Source of the DNA: Allolobophora icterica
Lineage: Eukaryota > Annelida > Clitellata > Crassiclitellata > Lumbricidae
Assembly (NCBI GenBank): GCA_963556255.1
Contig: OY744614.1
Location: forward strand, 1,274,747-1,338,746
Reading direction: 5' to 3'
DNA length: 64,000 nucleotides
A program made the translations under genes and the position numbers. The notes below the pieces were generated by a model. The model had not been told where the DNA came from, made no database searches, and was given only the letters and a program-made list of their open reading frames with translations. Below are positions 55,501-64,000 of the stretch, piece after piece (within the stretch, counting starts at the first letter, position 1; the number at the start of each line of letters is the position of its first letter).

Positions 55501-55865
55501 AAGTCATTGAGAATAGACGGATCAAATAGTAACTCCCTTTCTGAAAAGAAATTTTTAATCTAAAAATTTAGGCACATGGCAAAAAGATAAGCGCATAATA
55601 TGAAAACATACGCCCACATCTGCAAACATACGCGAACAAACAGGCAGGAAACAAGGGGAAGGGATCAGAATAAACCAACTTACATCGTTTAGTTGATCTG
55701 GATCACAACATTAATCTTAATCACAACATTAATCTGAATCACAACGTTGCTCTGAATCACACGGAAGCTGCCTCGATTCTGGGAGGTCGATGACGCGCGA
55801 TATTGATATTTTCGTCTGATTGGCATGAGCGTGTTTTCACAATTTAATCATACGGTAAGGCGTTT
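55501..55865. other. Spacer with short ~17-bp repeats
   Basis: At 55690-55765 GATCACAACATTAATCT recurs about four times with changes (AATCACAACATTAATCTG, AATCACAACGTTGCTCTG). The rest is unassigned. Confidence 0.55.
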
Positions 55866-55889
55866 GTGTTGTTGTTGTTGTTGTTGTTG

Positions 55890-55983
<94 letters not shown>

Positions 55984-56075
55984 CATTATTATTATTATCA
56001 TCATCATCATCATGATTACTATTATAAACTTCATGCCCTGACACTTCTTAAGTGTCTTTTCTTTAAAATAGTATG
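55866..56075 (-). repeat. (TTG)n/(TTA)n tract with TAA-tailed family, reverse
   Basis: (TTG)n at 55868-55892, then (TTA)n to about 55995 with TCA variants. It is followed by ACTTCATGCCCTGACAC and TTAAGTGTCTTTTCTTTAAAATAG, the reverse complement of the family at 10232 and 62800. Confidence 0.85.
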
Positions 56076-56318
56076 CGAAAGAAATCATTTCAAGATACAT
56101 CATTTAAAAAATTCATAATGAATATGAATGATCTGGCTATTAAATGCGATGGACGTATATCTATAGCTTGAAATGAACGCTGTTAAAAGGTGTCTAAGTG
56201 GAGTTGTGGATTTCGTGTAATAATATCTATTGTACTAACGACATCTTCCGATCGCCAAGGTTGTTGACGGAAACGGCGAAGTAATTGCTACGCAAGCTTT
56301 GAACGATCGATAAATACA
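56076..56318 (-). repeat. R1 unit, reverse
   Basis: GTTAAAAGGTGTCTAAGTGG near 56183, GACATCTTCCGATCGCCAAGG near 56239, ATCGATAAATACATG near 56305 where the next insertion begins. Confidence 0.65.
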
Positions 56319-56925
56319 TGGGCGCATTTTCTCGGGGCTACTAGGGGTACCCGTGCCCCCACTTTTTGGTCTCCGGTTGCCGCACCCGACTATTTAAACA
56401 ATGCCAATCTCATATTTTATTAGTGTGCCTTTCCAGAGAGCGGAGTCTCCGCCTTACTTTGTGTACGTTGAAAAAGTGAGGATTATGTAGCACAAAAGTA
56501 CGAAAGTACTTAGATACACATGTAAATCGAGAGCCAGACGAACTGAGTCACCGTCAGACTTTCAGCCACAAAGGTCACCCGACAGACTTACCGCCGTGAC
56601 CCGCTAGCAGCCCATAGGTACCACAGATCTGGGCCACGACTACACTCTTCTGGGAAGGATCTGACATCATACTCACTATCCGCCTTATGGCAATAAGTTA
56701 CTGGCACTTTCGTTCGTCCAAAATGGCCTCCATGCGAAAAGCGAAAGTGGAGAAGAAATTGGTACCCTCACTGTTTAGTTATGCGGCCCAGCGTATGATT
56801 AAATTGCGACCGATCACTTCGAAGGTTCTTGAGGGTGGCTTAGCGTTGTCCGTTCAGTTGACAGCCAACTTATTTCAGCAACACCCTGCCAAAACATCTG
56901 GCAAATTAATGCGATTGACGTACAT
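56319..56925. mobile_element. Probable inserted element of unknown type
   Basis: R1 text stops at ATAAATACATG (56318) and resumes near 56915-56940 (CATTTATACACTATAATGACAGCG), so about 600 bp are inserted. The left end GGGCGCATTTTCTCGGGGCTACTAGGGGTACCCGTGCCCCC is reminiscent of a hAT end. No right partner or duplication was found. Confidence 0.35.
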
Positions 56926-57073
56926 TTATACACTATAATGACAGCGTTGAAAAGGTGTCTAAACTTGTGCAGTGCATTTCATGTATTAATGTCCATTGTA
57001 CTAACGACATCTTGCGACTGTTAGGGTCGTTGACGGGAATCCAACAGAGATTCGAAGGTAAACAAGCGACTAA
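56926..57073 (-). repeat. R1 unit, reverse
   Basis: GACAGCGTTGAAAAGGTGTCTAAAC and CTAACGACATCTTGCGACTG, then GGGTCGTTGACGGGAA. Confidence 0.75.
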
Positions 57074-58249
57074 GGTAACCGGGGGGTAAAAAATAACCCC
57101 CAGTCTACTTTTTTTCGTACGCTTCTTTTGAATAAAACAAAAAAGACTTTTGCTTTTGTGACTTTTCCTAGATATGTTTTTTCTTCACAATGTCGTTTTC
57201 AGCTGTGCCACATTGCGCTGCCACCTAGCGGCAGACTACTATGAAGAATAAGGTTTTATATTCCGGTACTGGATAAATCATTTCTGCACTATGTATTTGT
57301 AAACATAGTAGTTGATAGAACTGAATTGTTGGAGATATATGTGGTTGTTGTATTTTTGCATATGAATAAATTAGTCATTCTTTGCTGTGTGATTTCCATT
57401 TCCTGTTGGATTATATGATTGTAGTTTACGTACTTTTGCATAAAACTATCGAAAGAAATAGGCGAGAATTTCTAAAGGTTTTTCATGTCACAGTTTTCTT
57501 CAGTGTAGTTTGTTGCTGGAAGTTGGTCATGAGCTAATCAGACCGCTTATCACGCACCGTTCCGTAACGGCGGACATATGTCATCAGCCATCAGTCTCTC
57601 GAGCACTGTTAGCAATTGGAGTTGAGCCAGCGGTTGATCCAGTTCCAACCGCTACTAAGAAAGAGGTCGCTGCCAGAGTTGCCCTCGACAGATTGATCAC
57701 AAAGTCGAACACCGCTGTACCAAATGTAATCACTTTGTATGCGGAAAGCATGGACAAAAACGTATATCATACGAATGCATAAGATGCCCACTGAAACTGC
57801 GGTAAAACTATTACGGGTGTACTTGTCACTGAATGTTTCTATTTTGTCAGTTTTGTCAAGCGAAATTTTGTAAACGTCATTAGTTACTGACTATTACAGC
57901 ACTGCACAGCCGCTTGTTATTGCTTGCAGTTAGTTATTTCAATCAACACTACGACACAGCATTTGGCTTCAGTGATTAGTATCTGAAACTGGTAGCATGG
58001 TAGCATTGACTCACAACTTATTACTACTTTCGCTTTAGACAGCCATATTGGAACGAGTCGTCATTTTAATTCAAGATTTCTTACTCATTACATTCAATAA
58101 TGTTGCCTATTGTCCTTGTCTATGAGATAAATTAAAGATGACCAAAATTGGTTAAACATTTCCCTAGATATGACGAAAATAAATTGGGGGTAATTTTTTA
58201 CCCCCCGGTTACCGTAAACTGTAACCAAAAAACGGTTACCCTATAAGGG
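57074..58249. mobile_element. piggyBac-type TTAA element, family E (left end truncated)
   Basis: The right end CGGTTACCCTATAAGGG is followed by TTAA at 58250-58253. Facing subterminal palindromes GGGGGGTAAAAAATAACCCCC (57081) and GGGGGTAATTTTTTACCCCCC (58187) next to GGTAACCG / CGGTTACC mark both sides. The outer 40 bp of the left end, including its TTAA, is missing. It retains a transposase C-terminal frame (57510-57782). Confidence 0.75.
57510..57782 (+). pseudogene. Probable piggyBac transposase C-terminal fragment
   Basis: A 90-codon frame opens LLEVGHELIRPLI, resembling the helix that ends the catalytic region of piggyBac transposases, then an Ala/Pro/Thr-rich linker (VEPAVDPVPTATKKEVAARV). 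YECIRC in another frame near 57765 could be the start of the cysteine-rich end. Catalytic aspartates are not present. Confidence 0.5.
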
Positions 58250-58253
58250 TTAA

Positions 58254-58400
58254 GCACGATTGAAGTATACCTATAGCTGGGAAGGGTAGCGTTCAAATAA
58301 TAATGTCCAGACGATTATAGGATTGGTAAATATCTAACTAAGAATGCTGGCGTTTTAATGGGAATTTTAACTGCATTTTGAAACTGATCGCCTGTGTTGT
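58254..58400 (-). repeat. Degenerate R1
   Basis: GATTGAAGTATACC near 58257, ATTGGTAAATATCTAACTAAGAATGCTGGCGTTTTAATGGG near 58320. Confidence 0.5.
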
Positions 58401-58880
58401 GGAGTTTTGCGAGCGGGTAGGAGAGGGAGGCCCTGGAGGAATAATCCGGAGGCTGGTGCGTCAGAGGTACTTACTTTCACCCTCCTCCTCATTTGAGGCA
58501 CTTTGCAATAATAATTGCGCCAGTCTCTTTGCTAGTATTATGATCAATCCTTGCATGTATTTCATAAAAACCTAACGCCGATTAAGCACATTCTCTACTC
58601 TCTGCGCCCACGGTTTCAAAATCGTGAACTTCCAAGGTATGACAACTTGTCGCAGAAATGCTTCCTCTCTAGGATGCAATACAAATAACTGTGGTCTCTC
58701 CTAAGATCTGGCTACCTTACTCCTCTCTTTTCCTATCCTCCTTGTGTCTCACTTAATTCACAGTAACTTTTTTTTTATAAAATTGGTTATATTGTTTTAT
58801 TATTTGACTGTGACATGTCTTAAATATACAGCGCTGTGCGTTTTCTAGCGCTTCTCAATAAGGAAAATACTTAATTACTC
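58401..58880 (+). other. Unassigned, ends in a retroelement-like tail
   Basis: GCGAGCGGGTAGGAGAGGGAGG near 58411 has no match here. 58830-58875 (CAGCGCTGTGCGTTTTCTAGC, GCTTCTCAATAAGG) resembles 18030-18080 (AGCTCTGTTCG TTTGCTAGCGCTTCTTAATAAAG), a shared 3' end of an unnamed retroelement. Confidence 0.4.
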
Positions 58881-59224
58881 ACCAATTTTAGTTTTGCGGC
58901 ATATTGTGAATGCCAGTTACGTTGACCCTGAGACTAACATTTAACAATGTCAGTCCCAGGTTGAACTTTATCTTACTCTTCATACCACATGCGAAGAAAC
59001 CGCTTATGCTTGTAACTAGCGATTGAACGCTATGAGTATATACAATGTCATGTAAACACTGCTACATAAAAATCCACAGTTCCAGTTAGACACCTTTTAA
59101 ATCGAGAGATTCTCAACTACATATATACCAAAAATCGTGTTCAATCGGCAGATGTATTTTCTCATAAGAGGCATAAGATGGACTTCACAACGCAACTGAC
59201 ATCCATAAGATGTCGTTAAGTACT
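58881..59224 (+). repeat. R1 units, both orientations
   Basis: Reverse-type GCATATTGTGAATGCCAG near 58900; forward TTAGACACCTTTTAAATCG near 59085 and CATAAGATGTCGTTAAGTAC near 59206. Confidence 0.65.
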
Positions 59225-59440
59225 AATTGTAATTGTAATTGAACATTTATATAGCGCCACTCATATCAGCGGCGCTCTCGACCCGCACCACTGCCAGAAC
59301 GGGCAGAAAGAAAGTTTTTCAAGTGTCTACGGAACTGAAGAGGAAAGAGAACAAGAAGCTCTTGACGGAAGACTGGGGAAGACTGTTCTATATGATGAAG
59401 GAACCACACAGGCAAAGCTCCTAGGTAATGCTGCATTAAA
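59225..59440 (-). pseudogene. CR1/L2-type LINE 3' end with AATTAC tail
   Basis: TTGTAATTGTAATTG tail, ATTTATATAGCGCCACTC and AGCGGCGCTC hairpin zone, then a minus-strand coding end LQFRRHLKNFLSARSG near 59285-59360. Confidence 0.6.
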
Positions 59441-59840
59441 TCATGAACTTCTATACACAGTTGTATTCTATTGTGTTGTGTTGTGTTGTATTGCAGTGTG
59501 AGAATTGCAGACTTTGATGAGTTGATCCACGTGGAGTTGAATATTAAATTTTTATCCGCATTTTGTAAAATAAGAAACTTCAAAAATGCAATAGAAAACC
59601 TAAACTCTTTAAAGTAATCACATCACTAAATTTATTAGTATACAATTCACACGGTCACAAATCTCACAATAAACCAGAGCATTACTTTATTAGTAACCCA
59701 TAAAGTGAACTGTGAAAGAAATTGCTAAATTTCACAATATAATCACACTATCACAACTGAGGGCTGCAATGTAGACTCAACGGGGTCCTAAGAAAAACTA
59801 GGGGTTGAACCACCCAATCCCCCGAAAATTCCCCCCCTGT
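59441..59840. other. Low-complexity and unassigned sequence
   Basis: TGTTGTGTTGTGTTGTATTG near 59470, then AT-rich sequence. CACAAT(A/C)TAATCACACTATCACAA-type words repeat near 59650-59760. No gene seen. Confidence 0.4.
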
Positions 59841-60005
59841 TATATTGTATGTAGAAGTTTATAATTAAATCCATAACTGATGTTTGACACCTTTAAAAAG
59901 CGACCATTCTCGGCTACTAGTCACCAATCGCGTTCACTCGTTAGATCCAAGCGATAAACGTATTGTACGAAGTGAAAATATATCGCCAAACTGTAAACAA
60001 CGATG
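59841..60005 (+). repeat. R1 unit, forward
   Basis: AGAAGTTTATAATTAAATCC, TTGACACCTTTAAAAAGCGAC and CAATCGCGTTCACTCGTTAG near 59925. Confidence 0.7.
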
Positions 60006-60178
60006 ATGATGAGAAGTCCCTTGAGCTAGACTCAGAGGCAGCCATGGGTATGAAGTGTTAGCGACTTCATTTTCTTAACTTCGTCGTATGATGCCGGGTG
60101 GCCAGTCATCTCCCTCGCCGTCTCATCTTCCCGTCGACAGTGTACAGTTAATGTACTCGTTACAGCTGAGTTGGCAGC
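60006..60178 (-). mobile_element. SINE body, reverse copy
   Basis: GATGATGATGAGAAG, AGAGGCAGCCATGGGTATGAAGTG, TTCATTTTCTTAAC, TGGCCAGTCATCTCCCTCG and ACAGTGTACAGTTAATGTAC: reverse complement of the 49181-49440 SINE body. Confidence 0.7.
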
Positions 60179-60531
60179 ACTATATAATTGTAGTTATACA
60201 CCTCGTTGAAAACGCAGCCACAGTTCCAATTACACACTTTTTAAACGATTTATTCCCCATTTATAGATGCTTCCCAATCGCGTTCGAACGATAAATTCTC
60301 GACTACAGTTTTCCGATATCAACAAGATGGCGTTAAACACTAATTCAATAAACAATAGTACATAAAACCTCCTAAACACCTTTAAAACGCGCCACTGTCA
60401 GCTACATATTCAGCAATCGCGTTCAATCGCTGGCTTTAAGAGCTGTAATATGCCGAATAATTTCTGCCGACGTCAACAGCCTTTGTTGCTATAAGATGTC
60501 GTTAAGCCCAGGATCCAATCCAATCGCTAGT
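60179..60531 (+). repeat. R1 units, forward, in tandem
   Basis: ACACACTTTTTAAACG near 60229, ACAAGATGGCGTTAAACAC near 60322, ACACCTTTAAAACGCGCC near 60374, CAGCTACATATTCAGCAATCGCGTTCAATCG near 60401, ATAAGATGTCGTTAAGC near 60490. Confidence 0.8.
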
Positions 60532-60535
60532 TTAA

Positions 60536-61550
60536 CCCTCGGGCTACCAAGGGGGGGGGGGGTGGTTACCACCCCCTACGTTTTTCAGGAAACATTTTTT
60601 TTAGCACATGGAATATAATTTTGACGTTTTAGGTAGCTGTAGGGGGTCCATTTGCACACATTTTGAGGTAAAAGTCGTGATGATATCCCACCCCATAAAA
60701 AAGTTATAACCGATATAGCCTAGGTACCCTGTTCTCGGAATCAGGAATTTCTCGTCAGCTGTTAGCAGTTTGTCAACTATATAGGTATTCATTATTCCTC
60801 GAAGAGAAACAACTATGCCATTCTTTAGAGGGAATGTAGGGCTATATTTGCTTGCTTAGTTATTTGTCTTTTGAAAACTGGAAGTGATCATAATAAATAA
60901 TAATACGCTTTTTCAGTGTGAAAATCACTGATGCAACATCACAACGTAAACCAATATGGTTGGCTATGGGGAAGGGCTATAAACAGTCGAAGCAAAATGC
61001 TAACAAAGTAAAGAATTGCTGTGAATTGTTCAAGAAGCTGGTTTGCAGGAAGCATTCGCACAAAACAATGGAAGTAACTTGCAATAACTGCAAGGACCAC
61101 TGACATATTTGACTGCCGGGAACAATAACGTATAATTTCTTGTTTCATGTTGACATATAGCTGCATGCCTTTAGATTTTGCCTGAAACTAAAACAGACTT
61201 TGGAATAGTTTGTATTGTTGAAAATTAAGCCTCATTATATTTAGAATATTCTTGGGTACATAGTTCATTTTCAAAACCCACATCATTTATGTTTTTTATC
61301 GAAAAAGTACAAGTTGTGCGGGATAATATCTGATATCGTTAAATGGACCGGTGCCTTTGTTAAAAAGTATATAATTTCGAGATGCATTCATATATTTTAC
61401 AACTAAATATACCATTCTTGTCAGAAATGAATGCTGAATCAAATGCTGTATTACATTATATGATATTTGAAACCAAACACGAAATTCCAGGGGGGTGGTA
61501 ACCACCCCGTTGGTAGCCGATGTCGCAAAAAAAACTTGGTAGCCTGAGGG
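60536..61550 (+). mobile_element. piggyBac-type TTAA element, family A copy 4
   Basis: A 1015-bp element between TTAA 60532-60535 and 61551-61554. Ends CCCTCGGGCTACCAAGG and CTTGGTAGCCTGAGGG. The subterminal palindrome GGGGGTGGTTACCACCCCC is kept on the left and reduced (GGGGTGGTAACCACCCC) on the right. The cysteine-rich relict at 60918-61103 is open. Confidence 0.95.
60918..61103 (+). pseudogene. piggyBac C-terminal cysteine-rich relict (copy 4)
   Basis: 61 open codons: [20 protein letters not shown] ... [17 protein letters not shown] ... VTCNNCKDH, with substitutions relative to copies 2 and 3 but all Cys and His kept. Confidence 0.6.
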
Positions 61551-61554
61551 TTAA

Positions 61555-61703
61555 GGACCGAGTCCTCCCATGAAGCGTAAGGTCGAAGTCAACGTAACTG
61601 ACATCCACAAGATGTCGGTAAGCAATAAACAATTTTACATAAAAATCAACAATTGCGTTTATACAATATTTAAAACGCCGCCATTCAAAGCTACATACTG
61701 TAT
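61555..61703 (+). repeat. R1 unit, forward
   Basis: ACATCCACAAGATGTCGGTAAGC at 61601 and AATATTTAAAACGCCGCC near 61665; cut at TATTTAA by the next element. Confidence 0.75.
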
Positions 61704-61707
61704 TTAA

Positions 61708-62544
61708 CCCTCGAATGCCCAAGGGGGGGGTCCGACCGGACCCAAGACCCGCTTTTCACGGATAACTTTAGAACGGCTACGAAATTGTAGAAATGCTTTT
61801 AGGACATCCTAAAGCATTCAATTGGGCTTCGTATGTTATATTTTGCGTGATTATACTACCACCCTGTAGCCCACAACCATAGCATACACCAAGGACACCC
61901 CCAAGATATGCGGCTGATGGTCATACTGGCATATAGTTTGCCAACCCAGAAATAAAATGTTTTAGCGCACGTTATTGTGAAATACCATATATCAGTCGAT
62001 TGCAAATTGAATTTGGATTATAACAAGCCAAATCCCGTTAAAATATCCCGTTCCTGTACCCCACAACCATAGTATATACCAAGGACACCCCAAGATATGC
62101 GGCTGGTGGTCATACTGGCATATGGTTTACCAGCCAAGAAATAAATTTTTAGCGCAAGTTTTTGTAAAATACCATGTATCAGTCGAATGCAAATTGAATT
62201 TGGATTATAACAAGCCAAATCCCGTTAAAATATTTCCAATCCTGTACCCCACAACAGGGAACAACTACATGCAAACAATTGAATACATGCGAAAAATCCC
62301 GAAATTCCAAAAAAACTACAAAAGAGTAGGCCCCCTATTAAAGTTCAAATAAAGTTTCACCAGGTGGCGCTATTGTGAAATACCATATATCAGTCGATTG
62401 CAAATTGAATTTGGATTATAACAAGCCAAATCCCGTTAAAATATTCCAATCCGTTCTCCAGATATCACAATGAAAACATTGGGGTCCGGTCGGACCCCCC
62501 CGTTGGGCATTCGTGTAACAAAAAATAGCTTGGGCACTCGAGGG
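61708..62544. mobile_element. piggyBac-type TTAA element, family C
   Basis: An 837-bp element between TTAA 61704-61707 and 62545-62548. Ends CCCTCGAATGCCCAAG and CTTGGGCACTCGAGGG. Subterminal palindromes GGGGGTCCGACCGGACCC (61721) and GGGGTCCGGTCGGACCCCC (62482). The interior is made of tandem units of about 184 bp. No transposase frame. Confidence 0.93.
61850..62455. repeat. Tandem ~184-bp units inside family C
   Basis: ATATCAGTCGATTGCAAATTG followed by GATTATAACAAGCCAAATCCC recurs at about 61988, 62174 and 62390. Between them CCCCACAACCATAG, CCAAGGACACCCC and TATGCGGCTG(A/G)TGGTCATACTGG occur twice. Confidence 0.88.
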
Positions 62545-62548
62545 TTAA

Positions 62549-62800
62549 CAATCGTTTAATCGATTGGATAGCAATCAATTGCGTCGAGTTACCATCACCG
62601 ATCCTAGCCGTCACAAGATGTCGTTAGTACAACTGACAGTAATACACAAAATCCACTGCTCCACTTAGACACCTTTTAAGCGCTTTGCCCATCAGCTATA
62701 GATTCATGTCAATCGCGTTTAATCGCCAGAATTTTTCAAACATTAACCTGGTGAAATGCAAGGTCGTCGTCAACTGAATGGACATCGAGAAGATGTTGTT
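62549..62800 (+). repeat. R1 units, forward
   Basis: CACAAGATGTCGTTAGTACAAC at 62610 (like 570), TTAGACACCTTTTAAGCGC near 62654, and ACATCGAGAAGATGTTGTTAAACAC at 62780, the uninterrupted counterpart of the family B target near 725. Confidence 0.8.
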
Positions 62801-62908
62801 AAACACAAAGTATGGCTCCGTTTGAATTCTGGTAGCTTCAAATAATTTCTTTCGGATTCCAATTTAAAGAAGGAACGGCAAAGAAGTGTCACAGCATGAA
62901 GTTTACAA
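62801..62908 (+). repeat. TAA-tailed repeat piece
   Basis: GGCTCCGTTTGAATTCTGG, AATTTAAAGAAGGAACGG, AAGTGTCACAGCATGAAG, then (TAA)n. Same as 1396-1534. Confidence 0.65.
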
Positions 62909-63141
<233 letters not shown>

Positions 63142-63210
63142 GGCCCATTCCAGACAAATCTATTTTGTAAATAATGTTGAAGTCCCTGAATGATCCTGTA
63201 TACGTCGGGG

Positions 63211-63250
63211 CAAAATAATAATAATAATAATAATAGTAATAATAGTAATA

Positions 63251-63298
<48 letters not shown>

Positions 63299-63345
63299 GT
63301 AATAATAATAATAATAATTGTTATTAATAATAATAAGCTAATAAG
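63211..63345. repeat. (TAA)n with TAG variants
   Basis: About 130 bp of TAA units with several AGTAAT interruptions. Confidence 0.95.
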
Positions 63346-63836
<491 letters not shown>

Positions 63837-64000
63837 ACTTCTATGCATATATTAAGAATATCTAATGATCAAGCATTGATCGACGGCTCTGAGCAATTGT
63901 ATTGTATTGTATCTAAACATTTATAAAGCGCCTCTCACAGTATTCGCTAATCAGAGGCGCTCCCAGTGCGAAAGACCCAGTGAATAGAAAGAGGTTTTAA
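63837..64000 (-). repeat. CR1/L2-type LINE 3' end, cut by window edge
   Basis: TTGTATTGTATTGTATC tail at 63897-63911, then ATTTATAAAGCGCCTCTCAC and TCAGAGGCGCTCCC hairpin zone. Coding sequence would continue beyond 64000 on the minus strand. Confidence 0.65.

Noticed and set aside
57074..58249. Family E with a left TTAA
   Set aside because: The left side begins at GGTAACCGGGG without the outer CCCTTATAGGGTAACCG and has no TTAA there, so only the right border is claimed.

Overview
The window looks like eukaryotic, most likely marine-invertebrate, nuclear DNA. It is AT-rich and dense in microsatellites ((TA)n, (TAA)n, (CA)n, (CATA)n, (GA)n). It holds almost only metazoan-type transposable elements (piggyBac, hAT, mariner, LINEs, tRNA-derived SINEs, a Polinton/adintovirus-type polymerase fossil), a few spliced or retroposed host-gene pieces, and no operons. 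I cannot name the species.

Layout. 0-3.4 kb: a hAT end, ancient repeat and a TTAA element, then an element carrying a C-rich minisatellite. 3.4-5.9 kb: a frameshifted protein-primed DNA polymerase B fossil whose polymerase half is lost. 6-11 kb: LINE 3' fragments and two complete non-autonomous hAT elements, one with a smaller hAT inside. 11.9-16.9 kb: a (TA)n tract into which four different elements are inserted like beads. 18-28 kb: a LINE family with a restriction-like endonuclease, each piece bordered by (TAA)n; the largest copy has a 983-codon frame broken only by a piggyBac-type element. A neuroglobin-like globin copy lies at 21.7-22.2 kb. 28-44 kb: hAT fossils, three TTAA-element copies, nested hATs and SINEs, and one exon of a TGF-beta superfamily propeptide on the minus strand. 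44-51 kb: old repeats, a TIR element, a SINE and an unrecognised long ORF. 51-54.4 kb: a minus-strand CR1/L2-type LINE containing a piggyBac-type element with inverted arrays of a YY1-like motif. 54-64 kb: ancient repeat, three more TTAA elements, minisatellites and more (TAA)n/LINE modules.

One repeat, called R1 here (about 180 bp per unit), is the background of the whole window on both strands, with over 30 recognisable units. It carries two marks: CACAAGATGTCG and AGACACCTTTAAAACGC. A second family, R2, is marked by AACGACGCTGTGTCAT. Most mobile elements sit inside R1/R2, so these are the older layer.

The main story is element-on-element insertion with readable target-site duplications: TTAA for five piggyBac-type families that share G-run/C-run palindromes near their ends, 8 bp for the hATs, TA for mariner-like elements, and apparent (TAA)n targeting by the endonuclease LINE. 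All family names come from motifs read by eye; no database search was possible.
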